Source: Salegentibacter_A chungangensis (GTDB lineage Bacteria > Bacteroidota > Bacteroidia > Flavobacteriales > Flavobacteriaceae). From it: a stretch of 64,000 nt of DNA. This document shows positions 44,099-53,107 of this stretch, one piece after another. Position numbers and translations under genes: made by a program. Numbering within the stretch: position 1 is the first letter of the stretch; each line of letters opens with the position of its first letter. The stretch lies in the NCBI RefSeq assembly GCF_042678405.1, contig NZ_JBHTLI010000002.1, forward strand, positions 310,001-374,000, written 5' to 3'. The notes beneath the pieces are model-generated. The model worked only from the letters and a program-made list of their open reading frames with translations. It searched no databases and had not been told where the DNA came from.

Positions 44099-45064
44099 AT
44101 GCTCAAAGCAGGGGTACTGGGTGCAGGACACTTAGGAAAGATCCATTTAAAACTTTTACAGCAATCTGAAGAATATGAGCTCATAGGTTTCTATGATGCC
44201 AATGATGAAAACGCGGAAAAGGTCTCGAAGGAATTCGGGTATAAGAAATATTCGAATCTGGACGAGCTCATTGAAGCCGCCGATGTGATAGATGTGGTAA
44301 CCCCTACCCTTTCTCACTTTGAAGTTGCCAAAAAGGTGATCACCAAAGGCAAGCATCTCTTTATCGAAAAACCTATCACCAGCACTTTTGAAGAAGCCGA
44401 AGAACTTATCGCTCTTGCCGAAAAGCACGAGGTAAAAGGCCAGGTTGGTCACGTAGAACGCTTTAACCCGGCTTTCAGGGCTGTGGTCTCCCGAATAGAA
44501 AACCCGATGTTCATCGAAGCCCACCGCCTTGCGGAATTCAATCCGCGGGGAACCGATGTGCCGGTTGTTCTGGACCTGATGATCCACGATATAGACGCGA
44601 TACTAAGCGTGGTGAAATCTGATGTAAAAAGCATCAACGCCAGCGGCGTTTCAGTTATCAGTGAAACCCCCGACATTGCCAACGCCCGCATAGAATTCGA
44701 GAATGGCTGTGTGGCAAACCTTACCGCCAGCAGGATTTCGCTCAAGAATATGAGAAAATCGAGATTCTTCCAGCGGGATGCCTATATTTCGGTAGATTTT
44801 CTGGAGAAAAAATGCGAGGTGGTGAAGATGAAAGACGCACCAAAAGAACCGGATGATTTTGCGATGATCCTTCAGAATGCGGAAGGCGTCAAAAAGCAGA
44901 TCTATTTTGACAATCCCGATGTGACCCTGAACAATGCGATCCTGGACGAACTTGAAACTTTCGCCCAAGCCATAAATAATGACACTACCCCGATAGTAAC
45001 CCTTGAACAGGGAGCAAAGGCCCTGCAGGTTGCCAATCAGGTAATAGCAAATTTCAGCAACTAA
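44099..45064 (+). CDS. Gfo/Idh/MocA-family NAD(P)-dependent oxidoreductase
   Basis: A 321-residue cytoplasmic enzyme. The N-terminal Rossmann motif is GVLGAGHLGKIHLKLL and the family EKP motif appears as FIEKPIT (about residue 93-99). The C-terminal alpha/beta domain contains the usual DLMIHDIDAI histidine. Substrates in this family are mostly sugars or polyols; nothing here points to one. It is 13 bases from the next gene, so an operon with the hydroxyacyl-CoA dehydrogenase and possibly the DUF1015 gene is likely. Confidence 0.9.
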   Translation: MLKAGVLGAGHLGKIHLKLLQQSEEYELIGFYDANDENAEKVSKEFGYKKYSNLDELIEAADVIDVVTPTLSHFEVAKKVITKGKHLFIEKPITSTFEEAEELIALAEKHEVKGQVGHVERFNPAFRAVVSRIENPMFIEAHRLAEFNPRGTDVPVVLDLMIHDIDAILSVVKSDVKSINASGVSVISETPDIANARIEFENGCVANLTASRISLKNMRKSRFFQRDAYISVDFLEKKCEVVKMKDAPKEPDDFAMILQNAEGVKKQIYFDNPDVTLNNAILDELETFAQAINNDTTPIVTLEQGAKALQVANQVIANFSN

Positions 45065-45077
45065 TCTAAAAACATAA

Positions 45078-45971
45078 ATGATGAAGAATATAGCAGTAAT
45101 AGGAGCCGGAACTATGGGGAACGGAATCGCCCATACTTTCGCTCAGTTTGGTCATAAGGTTAACCTTATCGACATTTCAAAAGAAAGCCTTGAAAAAGGA
45201 ATGGGAACCATCTCCAAGAACCTGGACAGGATGGTTGCCAAGGAGAAGATCTCTGAAGCCGACAAGGAAGCAACCCTGAACAATATTACTACGCATATCG
45301 ACATCCCTTCAGGTGTAAAAGATGTTGATCTTGTGGTGGAAGCAGCTACCGAAAATGAAGACCTGAAGCTTAAGATCTTCAGGCAACTGGACGAGAACTG
45401 TTCAAAAGACACCATTCTTGCCTCCAATACCTCATCTATCAGCATCACCCAGATCGCTTCAGTGGTTTCAAACCCTGAGCGCGTTATCGGGATGCACTTT
45501 ATGAACCCTGTGCCGGTAATGAAACTGGTAGAGATCATAAGAGGTTACAATACCAGTGATGCGATTACCAAAACCATTATGGAACTTTCCGAAGAACTGA
45601 ACAAAGTTCCGGTGGAAGTGAACGATTACCCGGGCTTTGTAGCCAACCGTATCCTAATGCCAATGATCAATGAGGCGATCGAAACCCTATATAACGGCGT
45701 GGCCGGAGTTTACGAAATAGACACCGTAATGAAACTGGGAATGGCTCATCCAATGGGACCACTTCAACTGGCAGATTTCATTGGTCTTGACGTTTGTCAC
45801 TCCATCCTTGAAGTGATGTATGACGGCTTTAAGAATCCAAAATACGCCCCTTGCCCGTTACTTACCAATATGGTGCGTGCAGGAAAAATGGGTGTGAAGT
45901 CGGGCGAAGGCTTTTATGATTATTCAGAAAGCAGAAAGGCCGAGAAAGTTTCAGAACAATTTAACTCATAA
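45078..45971 (+). CDS. 3-hydroxybutyryl-CoA dehydrogenase-type enzyme
   Basis: A 297-residue NAD(P)-dependent dehydrogenase with IGAGTMGNGIAHTFA at the N terminus and the catalytic histidine in GMHFMNPVPVM (about residue 140), followed by the helical C-terminal dimerisation domain (DYPGFVANRILMPMINEA). Length and motifs fit 3-hydroxybutyryl-CoA dehydrogenase. Two adjacent ATGs make the start ambiguous by one codon. It may serve short-chain acyl-CoA metabolism together with the AtoE-type transporter, which is inference. Confidence 0.92.
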   Translation: MMKNIAVIGAGTMGNGIAHTFAQFGHKVNLIDISKESLEKGMGTISKNLDRMVAKEKISEADKEATLNNITTHIDIPSGVKDVDLVVEAATENEDLKLKIFRQLDENCSKDTILASNTSSISITQIASVVSNPERVIGMHFMNPVPVMKLVEIIRGYNTSDAITKTIMELSEELNKVPVEVNDYPGFVANRILMPMINEAIETLYNGVAGVYEIDTVMKLGMAHPMGPLQLADFIGLDVCHSILEVMYDGFKNPKYAPCPLLTNMVRAGKMGVKSGEGFYDYSESRKAEKVSEQFNS

Positions 45972-46030
45972 ATAGTATCCGGGCTTACGGAGCAGGTCTT
46001 CGATAGCCCGGTTTTATCAATTCCTTCAAT

Positions 46031-47266
46031 TTGGCAGAAATCCAAGCTTTTAAAGCGGTACGTCCCGAGCGGGCCAAAGCAGGTCTGGTGGCTTCGCGGT
46101 CTTATGAAGATTACAGCGAGGGAGAACTTACCGCGCAACTTGAGTACAACCCGTATTCGTTCTTACACATTATCAACCCCGGTTATAAGTTTCAGCACAG
46201 GATAAAGGGCGAGCAGCGCTTCCAGATGGTAAAGAACCGCTACCTGGAGTTCAGGGAAGAGAACATCTTTATCCAGGATGAAAAGCCCTGCTTTTATATC
46301 TACCGAATAGAGACCAGGGAGAATTCCTATTGCGGGATCATTGCCGCTGCCAGTGCCGAGGATTATGAAAAGAATGTCATTAAAAGGCACGAAGACACTA
46401 TCGCGCACCGCGAGATCCTTTTTAAGGATTACCTGAAAGTGGTCGGGTTCAATACCGAACCGGTATTGCTCACCTACAAGGATAATTCGGTGATCAATAA
46501 TCTGATGGCAGAGGTTCAGGGAGACCGGCCTGAATATGAATTTGCCACCTATAATAAAGAGACCCATAAGCTCTGGAAGATCGAAAACGCTAAAGTGATT
46601 GAACAGATAAAGGCAGAATTCGGTAAAATGGACTGCCTTTATATTGCCGACGGACATCACCGTTGTGCTTCCTCCTACTTACTCGCGGAAGAAAGCAAGA
46701 AAAATAACCCGGAGCATACCGGAAAGGAGCCCTATAACTTCTTTATGAGCTACCTGATCTCAGAAAGCAACCTGAAGATCTACGAGTTCAGCCGGCTTAT
46801 CACCGACCTCAACGGGCACAGCAAGGAGGAGTTCCTGATCCTGCTGGATGAATGGTTCAGGATAGAAAATCGCGGGTATGATGCCTATACCCCATCAAAA
46901 AAGCATCATTTCAATATGTATCTTGACGGGGAATTCTATTCGCTGTATCTTAGAAAGACCAATTACGAGTTTACCGATTCTTTAAGTAAATTAGATCCTT
47001 ACATTCTTTACCAGAAGATCCTGAAGCCCGTTTTAGGCATCGAAGACCTGAGAAATGACAAAAGGATCTCTTATGTTCACGGAAAGAATGACCTTATCGA
47101 GATCAAGACCAGGATCGACAAAGGAGAATTTGCGGTTGGCTTCGGAATGCTGCCATTAGGCATAGAGGAGATCAAACAGATCGCTGAAGAAAATTTGACG
47201 ATGCCCCCAAAAAGTACTTATATTGAACCTAAGCTGCGAAGCGGCCTTACGATATATGAATTTTAG
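46031..47266 (+). CDS. DUF1015 family protein
   Basis: A 411-residue cytoplasmic protein of the DUF1015 family, recognised by the start AEIQAFKAVRPERAKAG, the central YIADGHHRCASSYLLA (about residue 205-220) and the C-terminal GFGMLPLGIEEI. The start codon is TTG at 46031, which gives the standard N terminus. The family is often linked with serine or phospho-amino-acid metabolism in comparative genomics, but its activity is not established here. It is 60 bases downstream of the dehydrogenase and may be co-transcribed. Confidence 0.88.
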   Translation: MAEIQAFKAVRPERAKAGLVASRSYEDYSEGELTAQLEYNPYSFLHIINPGYKFQHRIKGEQRFQMVKNRYLEFREENIFIQDEKPCFYIYRIETRENSYCGIIAAASAEDYEKNVIKRHEDTIAHREILFKDYLKVVGFNTEPVLLTYKDNSVINNLMAEVQGDRPEYEFATYNKETHKLWKIENAKVIEQIKAEFGKMDCLYIADGHHRCASSYLLAEESKKNNPEHTGKEPYNFFMSYLISESNLKIYEFSRLITDLNGHSKEEFLILLDEWFRIENRGYDAYTPSKKHHFNMYLDGEFYSLYLRKTNYEFTDSLSKLDPYILYQKILKPVLGIEDLRNDKRISYVHGKNDLIEIKTRIDKGEFAVGFGMLPLGIEEIKQIAEENLTMPPKSTYIEPKLRSGLTIYEF

Positions 47267-47326
47267 AAAATAATACAGAAGCTAAGGCGAACTGAGCAAT
47301 TCATATAAATTCATAAAAGAAATATT

Positions 47327-47986
47327 ATGAACATTTCAGAGAATATAAAGAAATATAAAGCCGAATTACCTGAAGGCGTCAAACTGGTCGCTATTTCCAA
47401 GACCAAGCCCAAAAGCGACATTCTTGAGGCGTATGAAGCCGGCCAGCGCATTTTTGGAGAGAACAAGATCCAGGAGATGACCGATAAATGGGAGGACCTG
47501 CCCAAGGACATCGAATGGCATATGGTTGGCCATGTTCAGCGTAACAAGGTGAAATATATGGCTCCCTATGTTGGCCTGATTCATGCAGTGGACAGCCTGA
47601 AGTTATTAAAGGAAATAAATAAGCAAGCCAAAAAGAACGAAAGAAGCATCAAATGCCTGCTGCAAATCAAGATCGCAGAAGAGGATTCGAAGTTTGGAAT
47701 TTCGGCCGATGAAGCCGAAGAGATCCTGAAATCTGAAGCTTATGCTAAAATGGAAAATACCGAGATCATCGGGCTGATGGGAATGGCCACTTTCACCGAT
47801 GATGAAAAACAGGTGAAATCTGAATTCGATTATCTTAAAAAAGTGTTTGATGGTTTTGCTGAAAAATACCCGGCTATAAAAGAACTGTCGATGGGAATGA
47901 GCGGCGATTATAAGATCGCAGTAAAATCGGGCAGTACTATGGTCAGGATTGGCAGCAGTATTTTTGGGGAACGTAATTATAATTAG
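47327..47986 (+). CDS. YggS/PROSC-type PLP homeostasis protein
   Basis: A 219-residue pyridoxal-phosphate-binding TIM-barrel protein. The PLP lysine is in LVAISKTKP (about residue 25), and the family motifs FGENKIQE, WHMVGHVQRNK and the C-terminal LSMGMSGDYKIAVKSGSTMVRIG are all present. It buffers PLP and amino-acid balance and has no known catalytic activity. It is 14 bases from the next gene, so probably the same operon. Confidence 0.95.
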   Translation: MNISENIKKYKAELPEGVKLVAISKTKPKSDILEAYEAGQRIFGENKIQEMTDKWEDLPKDIEWHMVGHVQRNKVKYMAPYVGLIHAVDSLKLLKEINKQAKKNERSIKCLLQIKIAEEDSKFGISADEAEEILKSEAYAKMENTEIIGLMGMATFTDDEKQVKSEFDYLKKVFDGFAEKYPAIKELSMGMSGDYKIAVKSGSTMVRIGSSIFGERNYN

Positions 47987-48000
47987 AAGGAGAAGATTTT

Positions 48001-49374
48001 TTGTACGCAATAGTTGACATAGAAACCACGGGTGGCAAGTATAATGAAGAAGGAATAACCGAGATCGCCATTTATAAGTATGACGGGCACAAGGTGGTAG
48101 ACCAGTTTATAAGCCTGGTTAACCCCGAGCAGCCTATCCAGCCGTTTGTAGTTGGGCTTACGGGGATCAATAACGAGATGCTTCGCAATGCCCCGAAATT
48201 CTACGAAGTCGCCAAACGCATTGTGGAGATCACCACAGATTGTGTGCTGGTGGCCCACAACGCAAAATTCGATTACAGGATCCTGAGAACGGAATTCAGG
48301 CGACTGGGCTTCGATTTTGAAAGGCGCTCCCTCTGCACGGTGGAGCTTTCGAAAAAACTGATTCCGGGCCAGCAATCCTACAGCCTTGGAAAACTTGTAC
48401 GTGCCCTGGGGATTCCTCTTAGCGACAGGCACCGTGCCAGCGGAGATGCCCAGGCAACGGTAAAGCTTTTTAAAATGCTGATGGATAAAGATGTGGAAAA
48501 AGACATCTTAAAAGATATGGTTCGGGCAGAACCCAAAAAAAGCCTGGACACAAAACTGGTCTATATACTGGAAGAACTCCCCAGTATTACCGGGGTCTAC
48601 TATCTGCACAACGAGAACAGTGATATCATCTATATCGGGAAAAGCAAGAATATCAAGAAAAGGGTGAACCAGCATTTCACCAACGATCACCCAAAGGCAA
48701 GGCAAATGCAAAAGGAAGTGGCTTCGGTTTCCTATGAAGCTACCGGGAATGAACTGATCGCCCTGCTGAAGGAAAACCAGGAAATTAAACAGAATAAGCC
48801 CAAATATAACCGTGCCTTAAAAAGAGATATTTTCAGCCACGCTTTATATCAGTTTACCGATGAAAAAGGCTATATCAATCTGAAGATAGGAAAAGCGCAT
48901 CCGCGAAAGAAGAATATCACCACTTTCAATAATTTAAGGTCGGGAAAGAACATCCTGGCAAAATGGGTGGAAGATTACCAGCTTTGCGAGCGACTGGCGG
49001 GACTTGACGGCACTTCGGGAAGCTGCTTCAGCTATACTATTAAAAGCTGCCACGGGGCCTGTATAGAGAAGGAGTCGCCTGAAGAATATAATGAAAGAGT
49101 TCAGCAGCTCATCGACAGTCATTCTTATGACAACCAGCATATGCTGGTGATTGATCGCGGGAGAGAGATTGACGAGAAAAGTGCCCTGCTCATTGAAGAA
49201 GGAGAGTTTAAAGGAGTAGGTTATTTTAATTTAAATCACCAGATAAACCATATAGACATTATCCGCTCTATTATCACCCCTATGGATAACAACCGGGATG
49301 CCCAGCATATTATCCAGTCTTATCTGAGAAAAAATAAAAAACTGAAAATAATCCAACTCTCTCTGAATGAATAG
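48001..49374 (+). CDS. Fusion of DEDDh exonuclease and GIY-YIG nuclease domains
   Basis: A 457-residue protein with two nuclease domains. Residues 1-170 form a DnaQ-type 3'-5' exonuclease: D6 and E8 (DIETTGG), D91 (HNAKFDYRIL), H144 and D149 (HRASGDAQAT). Residues 196-270 form a UvrC/Cho-type GIY-YIG domain: GVYYLHNENSDIIYIGKSK, R221 and the glutamate in NELIALLKENQEI. The remainder has a cysteine-containing stretch (GSCFSYTIKSCHGAC). This fusion is known in Bacteroidota and Actinobacteria and probably acts in DNA repair. The start is TTG, after AAGGAG. It overlaps the next gene by eight bases. Confidence 0.93.
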   Translation: MYAIVDIETTGGKYNEEGITEIAIYKYDGHKVVDQFISLVNPEQPIQPFVVGLTGINNEMLRNAPKFYEVAKRIVEITTDCVLVAHNAKFDYRILRTEFRRLGFDFERRSLCTVELSKKLIPGQQSYSLGKLVRALGIPLSDRHRASGDAQATVKLFKMLMDKDVEKDILKDMVRAEPKKSLDTKLVYILEELPSITGVYYLHNENSDIIYIGKSKNIKKRVNQHFTNDHPKARQMQKEVASVSYEATGNELIALLKENQEIKQNKPKYNRALKRDIFSHALYQFTDEKGYINLKIGKAHPRKKNITTFNNLRSGKNILAKWVEDYQLCERLAGLDGTSGSCFSYTIKSCHGACIEKESPEEYNERVQQLIDSHSYDNQHMLVIDRGREIDEKSALLIEEGEFKGVGYFNLNHQINHIDIIRSIITPMDNNRDAQHIIQSYLRKNKKLKIIQLSLNE

Positions 49375-51340
49375 ATTTTTACTATTTCTGGCTTTAAGCT
49401 TTACGGCCGGAACCATTGCCATCGCCCAGGAATATAATACTGAAAGTTCTGAAGTAACCAAAGCCGACCTTAGCCTTAACAGCTTTCCGCAGGATTCCAC
49501 CGCCAATGCCTTTTATATTTACGAGGAAGGTTACAGCCAGTTTGAAGACGGCGGAGATTATAACCTTCTCACCAATTATGTCGCCAAGATCAAGATCCTG
49601 AACAAGGATGGCTACGATCATTCTGTCATCAAAATAAGATTAGGCAAGAATGAAGACCGGAAAGAGAAGATACACGATCTAAAAGCCTATACCTATCACC
49701 TGCAAAATGACCAGATCTACAGCCGGAGACTCGAACCCAGTAAGATCTATACTGAGGAAAATGAACACGCCGATTATGTGAGCTTCACTTTTCCCGATGT
49801 CAAGCCCAGTTCGGTATTGGTATATTCTTACCAAAAGGAGTCCCCTTTTTATTTTGACCTGGAGACCTGGTGGTTTCAGGAAGACATTCCGAAGCTGCAC
49901 AGTGAATTCACCACAAAGCTGCCCACCAATTACAATTACAACATCAGGATCATCGGGAATCTCCCTTTGGACAAGAACGAAAGTGAACTTATAGAAAAAT
50001 GTTCCTTTAAATCTATCCTTGACGAGCCCGGGTATTGCGTGCTTTCTGAATATGAAATGAACGATATCCCGGCATTTATCGAGGAAGAGTATATGACCTC
50101 GAAATATAATTACATCTCCCGGCTCGATTTTGAATTAAAGGAGTATGCGAGACTGGACGGCTATGTACAGAAATTCACCAAGGCCTGGGAAGATGTAGAT
50201 AAGGAGATAAAAGACGATAAGAGCATCGGTAAACAACTGAAGCGCACCAGCCAGGTGGATGATGTGCTCCCGGAAGCTATTAAGGCTAAACCCAACAACC
50301 TGGAAAAAGCCAGGGAGATCTACAGGTTTGTGCGCGACAACTATCAATGGAATGGAGATTATGCACTTTTCAGGGATATGAACCTTAAGGATGTTATAAG
50401 AGACAAAGCCGGAAACATTTCAGGCATCAACATCCTCTTACACAACCTATTAAAAGAGGAAGGCTTTGATGTTCTGGCTGTTTTAGGTTCCACAAGGAAT
50501 AACGGGTTTCTCACCAAACTGTACCCCATTTTAAGTGAATTTAATTACCTGATGGTGCAGTTAAAACAGGATGACAAAGAATATCTTTTGGATGCCACCG
50601 ATAAATTTCTGGATTTCGGTATTATCCCTTTCAAAGCGCTTAACCAGCACGCCCGCTTAATGGATTTCGAGAACGGAAGCAGCTGGATAACCCTAGAACC
50701 TTCTACCTACTCCAGTATCTCTTTTATAGACCAACTTACACTGAATCCCGACGGAACGGCCCAGGGCAAGTCAGACCAGGTCTATACCGGGTACCAGGCT
50801 GTTGATGCGAGAAAATTCCTGGAGAAGGAAAGGCATAACGGAAGCAATAGTGCTATCGCCATATCTGCCGATTATACTAGTACCCTTTCCACCGCTTATG
50901 AAAATGAAGACGAGCCTTCAAAAAAATTCAGGGCGACCAAGGAACTGAAAAATACCTCCCAGAAGATAAACGACCAGATCTACCTTAACCCCTTCAGTTA
51001 TAAATTCATAGAAGACAACCCCTTTAAACTGGCAGAACGCAATTATCCTATAGATTTCGGCTATAAAAAAGTGTTTAACTACAGAGTGGAAATCGAAATC
51101 CCGGAAAATTACAGCATTGTGGAAATACCGAAGCAAAAGATCATCAGCTTACCCGAAAACGGCGGGAGAATTCAGTTTTTAGCAGAACAAACCGCAGACA
51201 ATAGGGTTAAGGTTCAGTTTAGGGTTGCCTTATTAAAGTCCTTATATATAGCCGGATTTTATCCTTACCTTAAAGAGTTTTATAACACCATTATCGATAT
51301 TCAAAACCAATCGCTCTTGGTAATCAGAGAAAATAGTTAA
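49367..51340 (+). CDS. DUF3857/transglutaminase-like exported protein
   Basis: A 657-residue protein with a signal peptide ending TIAIAQ. Residues about 55-230 match DUF3857 and about 270-370 a transglutaminase-like fold, followed by a DUF3858-like beta domain. In the region that carries the catalytic cysteine in true transglutaminases the sequence is DKAGNISGINILLHNLL, with no cysteine, so enzymatic activity is doubtful. Such proteins are common and of unknown role in Bacteroidota. Its start overlaps the preceding nuclease gene by eight bases. Confidence 0.85.
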   Translation: MNRFLLFLALSFTAGTIAIAQEYNTESSEVTKADLSLNSFPQDSTANAFYIYEEGYSQFEDGGDYNLLTNYVAKIKILNKDGYDHSVIKIRLGKNEDRKEKIHDLKAYTYHLQNDQIYSRRLEPSKIYTEENEHADYVSFTFPDVKPSSVLVYSYQKESPFYFDLETWWFQEDIPKLHSEFTTKLPTNYNYNIRIIGNLPLDKNESELIEKCSFKSILDEPGYCVLSEYEMNDIPAFIEEEYMTSKYNYISRLDFELKEYARLDGYVQKFTKAWEDVDKEIKDDKSIGKQLKRTSQVDDVLPEAIKAKPNNLEKAREIYRFVRDNYQWNGDYALFRDMNLKDVIRDKAGNISGINILLHNLLKEEGFDVLAVLGSTRNNGFLTKLYPILSEFNYLMVQLKQDDKEYLLDATDKFLDFGIIPFKALNQHARLMDFENGSSWITLEPSTYSSISFIDQLTLNPDGTAQGKSDQVYTGYQAVDARKFLEKERHNGSNSAIAISADYTSTLSTAYENEDEPSKKFRATKELKNTSQKINDQIYLNPFSYKFIEDNPFKLAERNYPIDFGYKKVFNYRVEIEIPENYSIVEIPKQKIISLPENGGRIQFLAEQTADNRVKVQFRVALLKSLYIAGFYPYLKEFYNTIIDIQNQSLLVIRENS

Positions 51341-51345
51341 ATTTG
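51317..51345 (+). promoter_or_regulatory. Promoter of the potassium-channel gene
   Basis: TTG at 51317-51319, an 18-base spacer and TAAATTTG at 51338-51345 match the Bacteroidota pattern well. The -7 box overlaps the stop codon of the preceding gene, and the predicted leader is only about 15 bases. Confidence 0.6.
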
Positions 51346-51366
51346 GGATATCCCTAATTCAGGCGC

Positions 51367-52200
51367 TTGGAAAAAACACCAAAAACACAACCCGACTGGA
51401 AATCCAAACTTCATGAGATCATTTATGAAGCAGACACTCCTGCGGGTAAGTTATTCGATATTGTATTGCTCATCATCATCCTTCTGAGCATTGTCCTGGT
51501 GATGCTGGAAAGCGTCGCTTCATTATACTCAAAATATCATGATACATTTTATATCGCTGAATGGGTGATCACCATCATATTCAGTATAGAATATATACTG
51601 CGTATCATCAGCATTAACAGGCCCAGGCACTATATCTTCAGTTTCTATGGGATCATAGATTTTCTCTCAACCATTCCCAGCTACCTCACTTTCTTTATGG
51701 GGGGCTTCAACTTCCTGTTTTCGGTAAGAGCCTTAAGGCTGTTAAGGATTTTCCGTATTCTGAAGATCAGTCGTTATGTGGGAGAGTCCAATAAACTGGT
51801 GGGCGCTCTTAAGAACAGCAAGGCTAAGATCTTTGTTTTTCTTTTTGCGGTATTGGTAATTACGGTTATTATGGGAACGGTAATGTATATGATAGAAGGT
51901 CCTGAACACGGTTTCACCAGTATCCCGTTGAGTATTTACTGGTGTATCGTTACCCTAACTACCGTTGGTTTTGGAGATATACATCCTGTAACTCCTCTGG
52001 GTCAGTTCGTGGCTTCTATTATTATGATCATTGGTTACGGTGTAATTGCCGTTCCTACGGGAATAGTCAGCGCAGAATACTCCAAAAGTATGCAGCCAAA
52101 GCCGGCAACAAACACTCAGGTTTGTCCCAATTGCGCTGAAGACAAACATCCAGATAAGGCCCAATACTGTCATAAATGCGGATATAAGCTCAATGACTAA
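51367..52200 (+). CDS. Voltage-gated-type potassium channel with C-terminal zinc ribbon
   Basis: A 277-residue six-helix channel. The S4 segment has basic residues every third position (R121, R124, R127, R130, K133, R136), and the selectivity filter is TVGFGD (199-204) between S5 and S6. After S6 comes a short C-terminal zinc ribbon with C253, C256, C268 and C271. The family conducts K+ across the inner membrane; the ribbon may serve assembly or sensing, which is inference. The start is TTG at 51367. It overlaps miaA by eight bases. Confidence 0.93.
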   Translation: MEKTPKTQPDWKSKLHEIIYEADTPAGKLFDIVLLIIILLSIVLVMLESVASLYSKYHDTFYIAEWVITIIFSIEYILRIISINRPRHYIFSFYGIIDFLSTIPSYLTFFMGGFNFLFSVRALRLLRIFRILKISRYVGESNKLVGALKNSKAKIFVFLFAVLVITVIMGTVMYMIEGPEHGFTSIPLSIYWCIVTLTTVGFGDIHPVTPLGQFVASIIMIIGYGVIAVPTGIVSAEYSKSMQPKPATNTQVCPNCAEDKHPDKAQYCHKCGYKLND

Positions 52201-53107
52201 GAAGAAGTACCTCATAAACCTGGTTGGCCCCACTGCCATAGGCAAAACGGCAATGGGTATTAAACTGGCCAATCATTATAATACCGAGATCATTTCAGCA
52301 GATTCAAGACAGTTTTTTAAAGAAATGAAGATCGGAACCGCTGTTCCCTCAGATGAAGAACTGGCAGCTGCACCTCATCATTTTATTCAGCATATTTCTG
52401 TGGAAGATGATTATTCGGTTGGGGATTTTGAGAAAGAAGCCCTGGCCAAAATAGAGGAGCTGTTTCAAACTAAGGATGTGGTAATTATGCTTGGAGGCAG
52501 TGGCCTTTATGTAAAAAGCGTAATCGAAGGCCTGGATTATTTCCCGGAGGTAGACCCGCAAATCAGGAAAGACCTGAATGAAATCCTGGAAAAAGAAGGG
52601 TTGGAAAAACTACAGGAAGAGCTTAAAGGTTCCGATCCTGAATATTACGCCAAGGCCGATATTGAAAATCCTCACCGGATCATCCGTGCGCTCGAAATAT
52701 GCAGAGGCACCGGGAAACCTTACTCCTCTTTCCTGAACAGGGATAAAGAAAGCAGGACTTTTGAAAGCATAAGCATTGGACTCACCGCCGACCGTGAGAT
52801 CATTTACGACCGAATAAACAGACGGGTCGATCTGATGATGGAAGAAGGCCTGGAAAAGGAAGCTGAAAGACTTTTTGAGAAAAGACACCTAAACGCACTG
52901 AACACTGTGGGCTACAAAGAACTCTTCAGTTATATAAATGGACAAATAGGTCTTGAAGAAGCGGTGTCAGAGATCAAAAAAAATACCCGCAGATTTGCCA
53001 AGCGACAGCTAACCTGGTTTAGAAAAGACAAAAGCATTAAATGGTTCGATTATAAGACTCCTGCTTCAGAAATAGCAGATTACCTTGACAAAGAGATCAA
53101 TTATTGA
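52193..53107 (+). CDS. miaA: tRNA dimethylallyltransferase
   Basis: A 304-residue enzyme. The P-loop is GPTAIGKTA (residues 12-20), followed by the family motifs IISADSRQFFKEMKIGTA and GGSGLYVKSV. It adds the dimethylallyl group to A37 of tRNAs reading UNN codons, such as the tRNA-Ser(TGA) in this window. The start overlaps the channel gene by eight bases; the 3' end overlaps the convergent large-protein gene by 11 bases. Confidence 0.96.
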   Translation: MTKKKYLINLVGPTAIGKTAMGIKLANHYNTEIISADSRQFFKEMKIGTAVPSDEELAAAPHHFIQHISVEDDYSVGDFEKEALAKIEELFQTKDVVIMLGGSGLYVKSVIEGLDYFPEVDPQIRKDLNEILEKEGLEKLQEELKGSDPEYYAKADIENPHRIIRALEICRGTGKPYSSFLNRDKESRTFESISIGLTADREIIYDRINRRVDLMMEEGLEKEAERLFEKRHLNALNTVGYKELFSYINGQIGLEEAVSEIKKNTRRFAKRQLTWFRKDKSIKWFDYKTPASEIADYLDKEINY

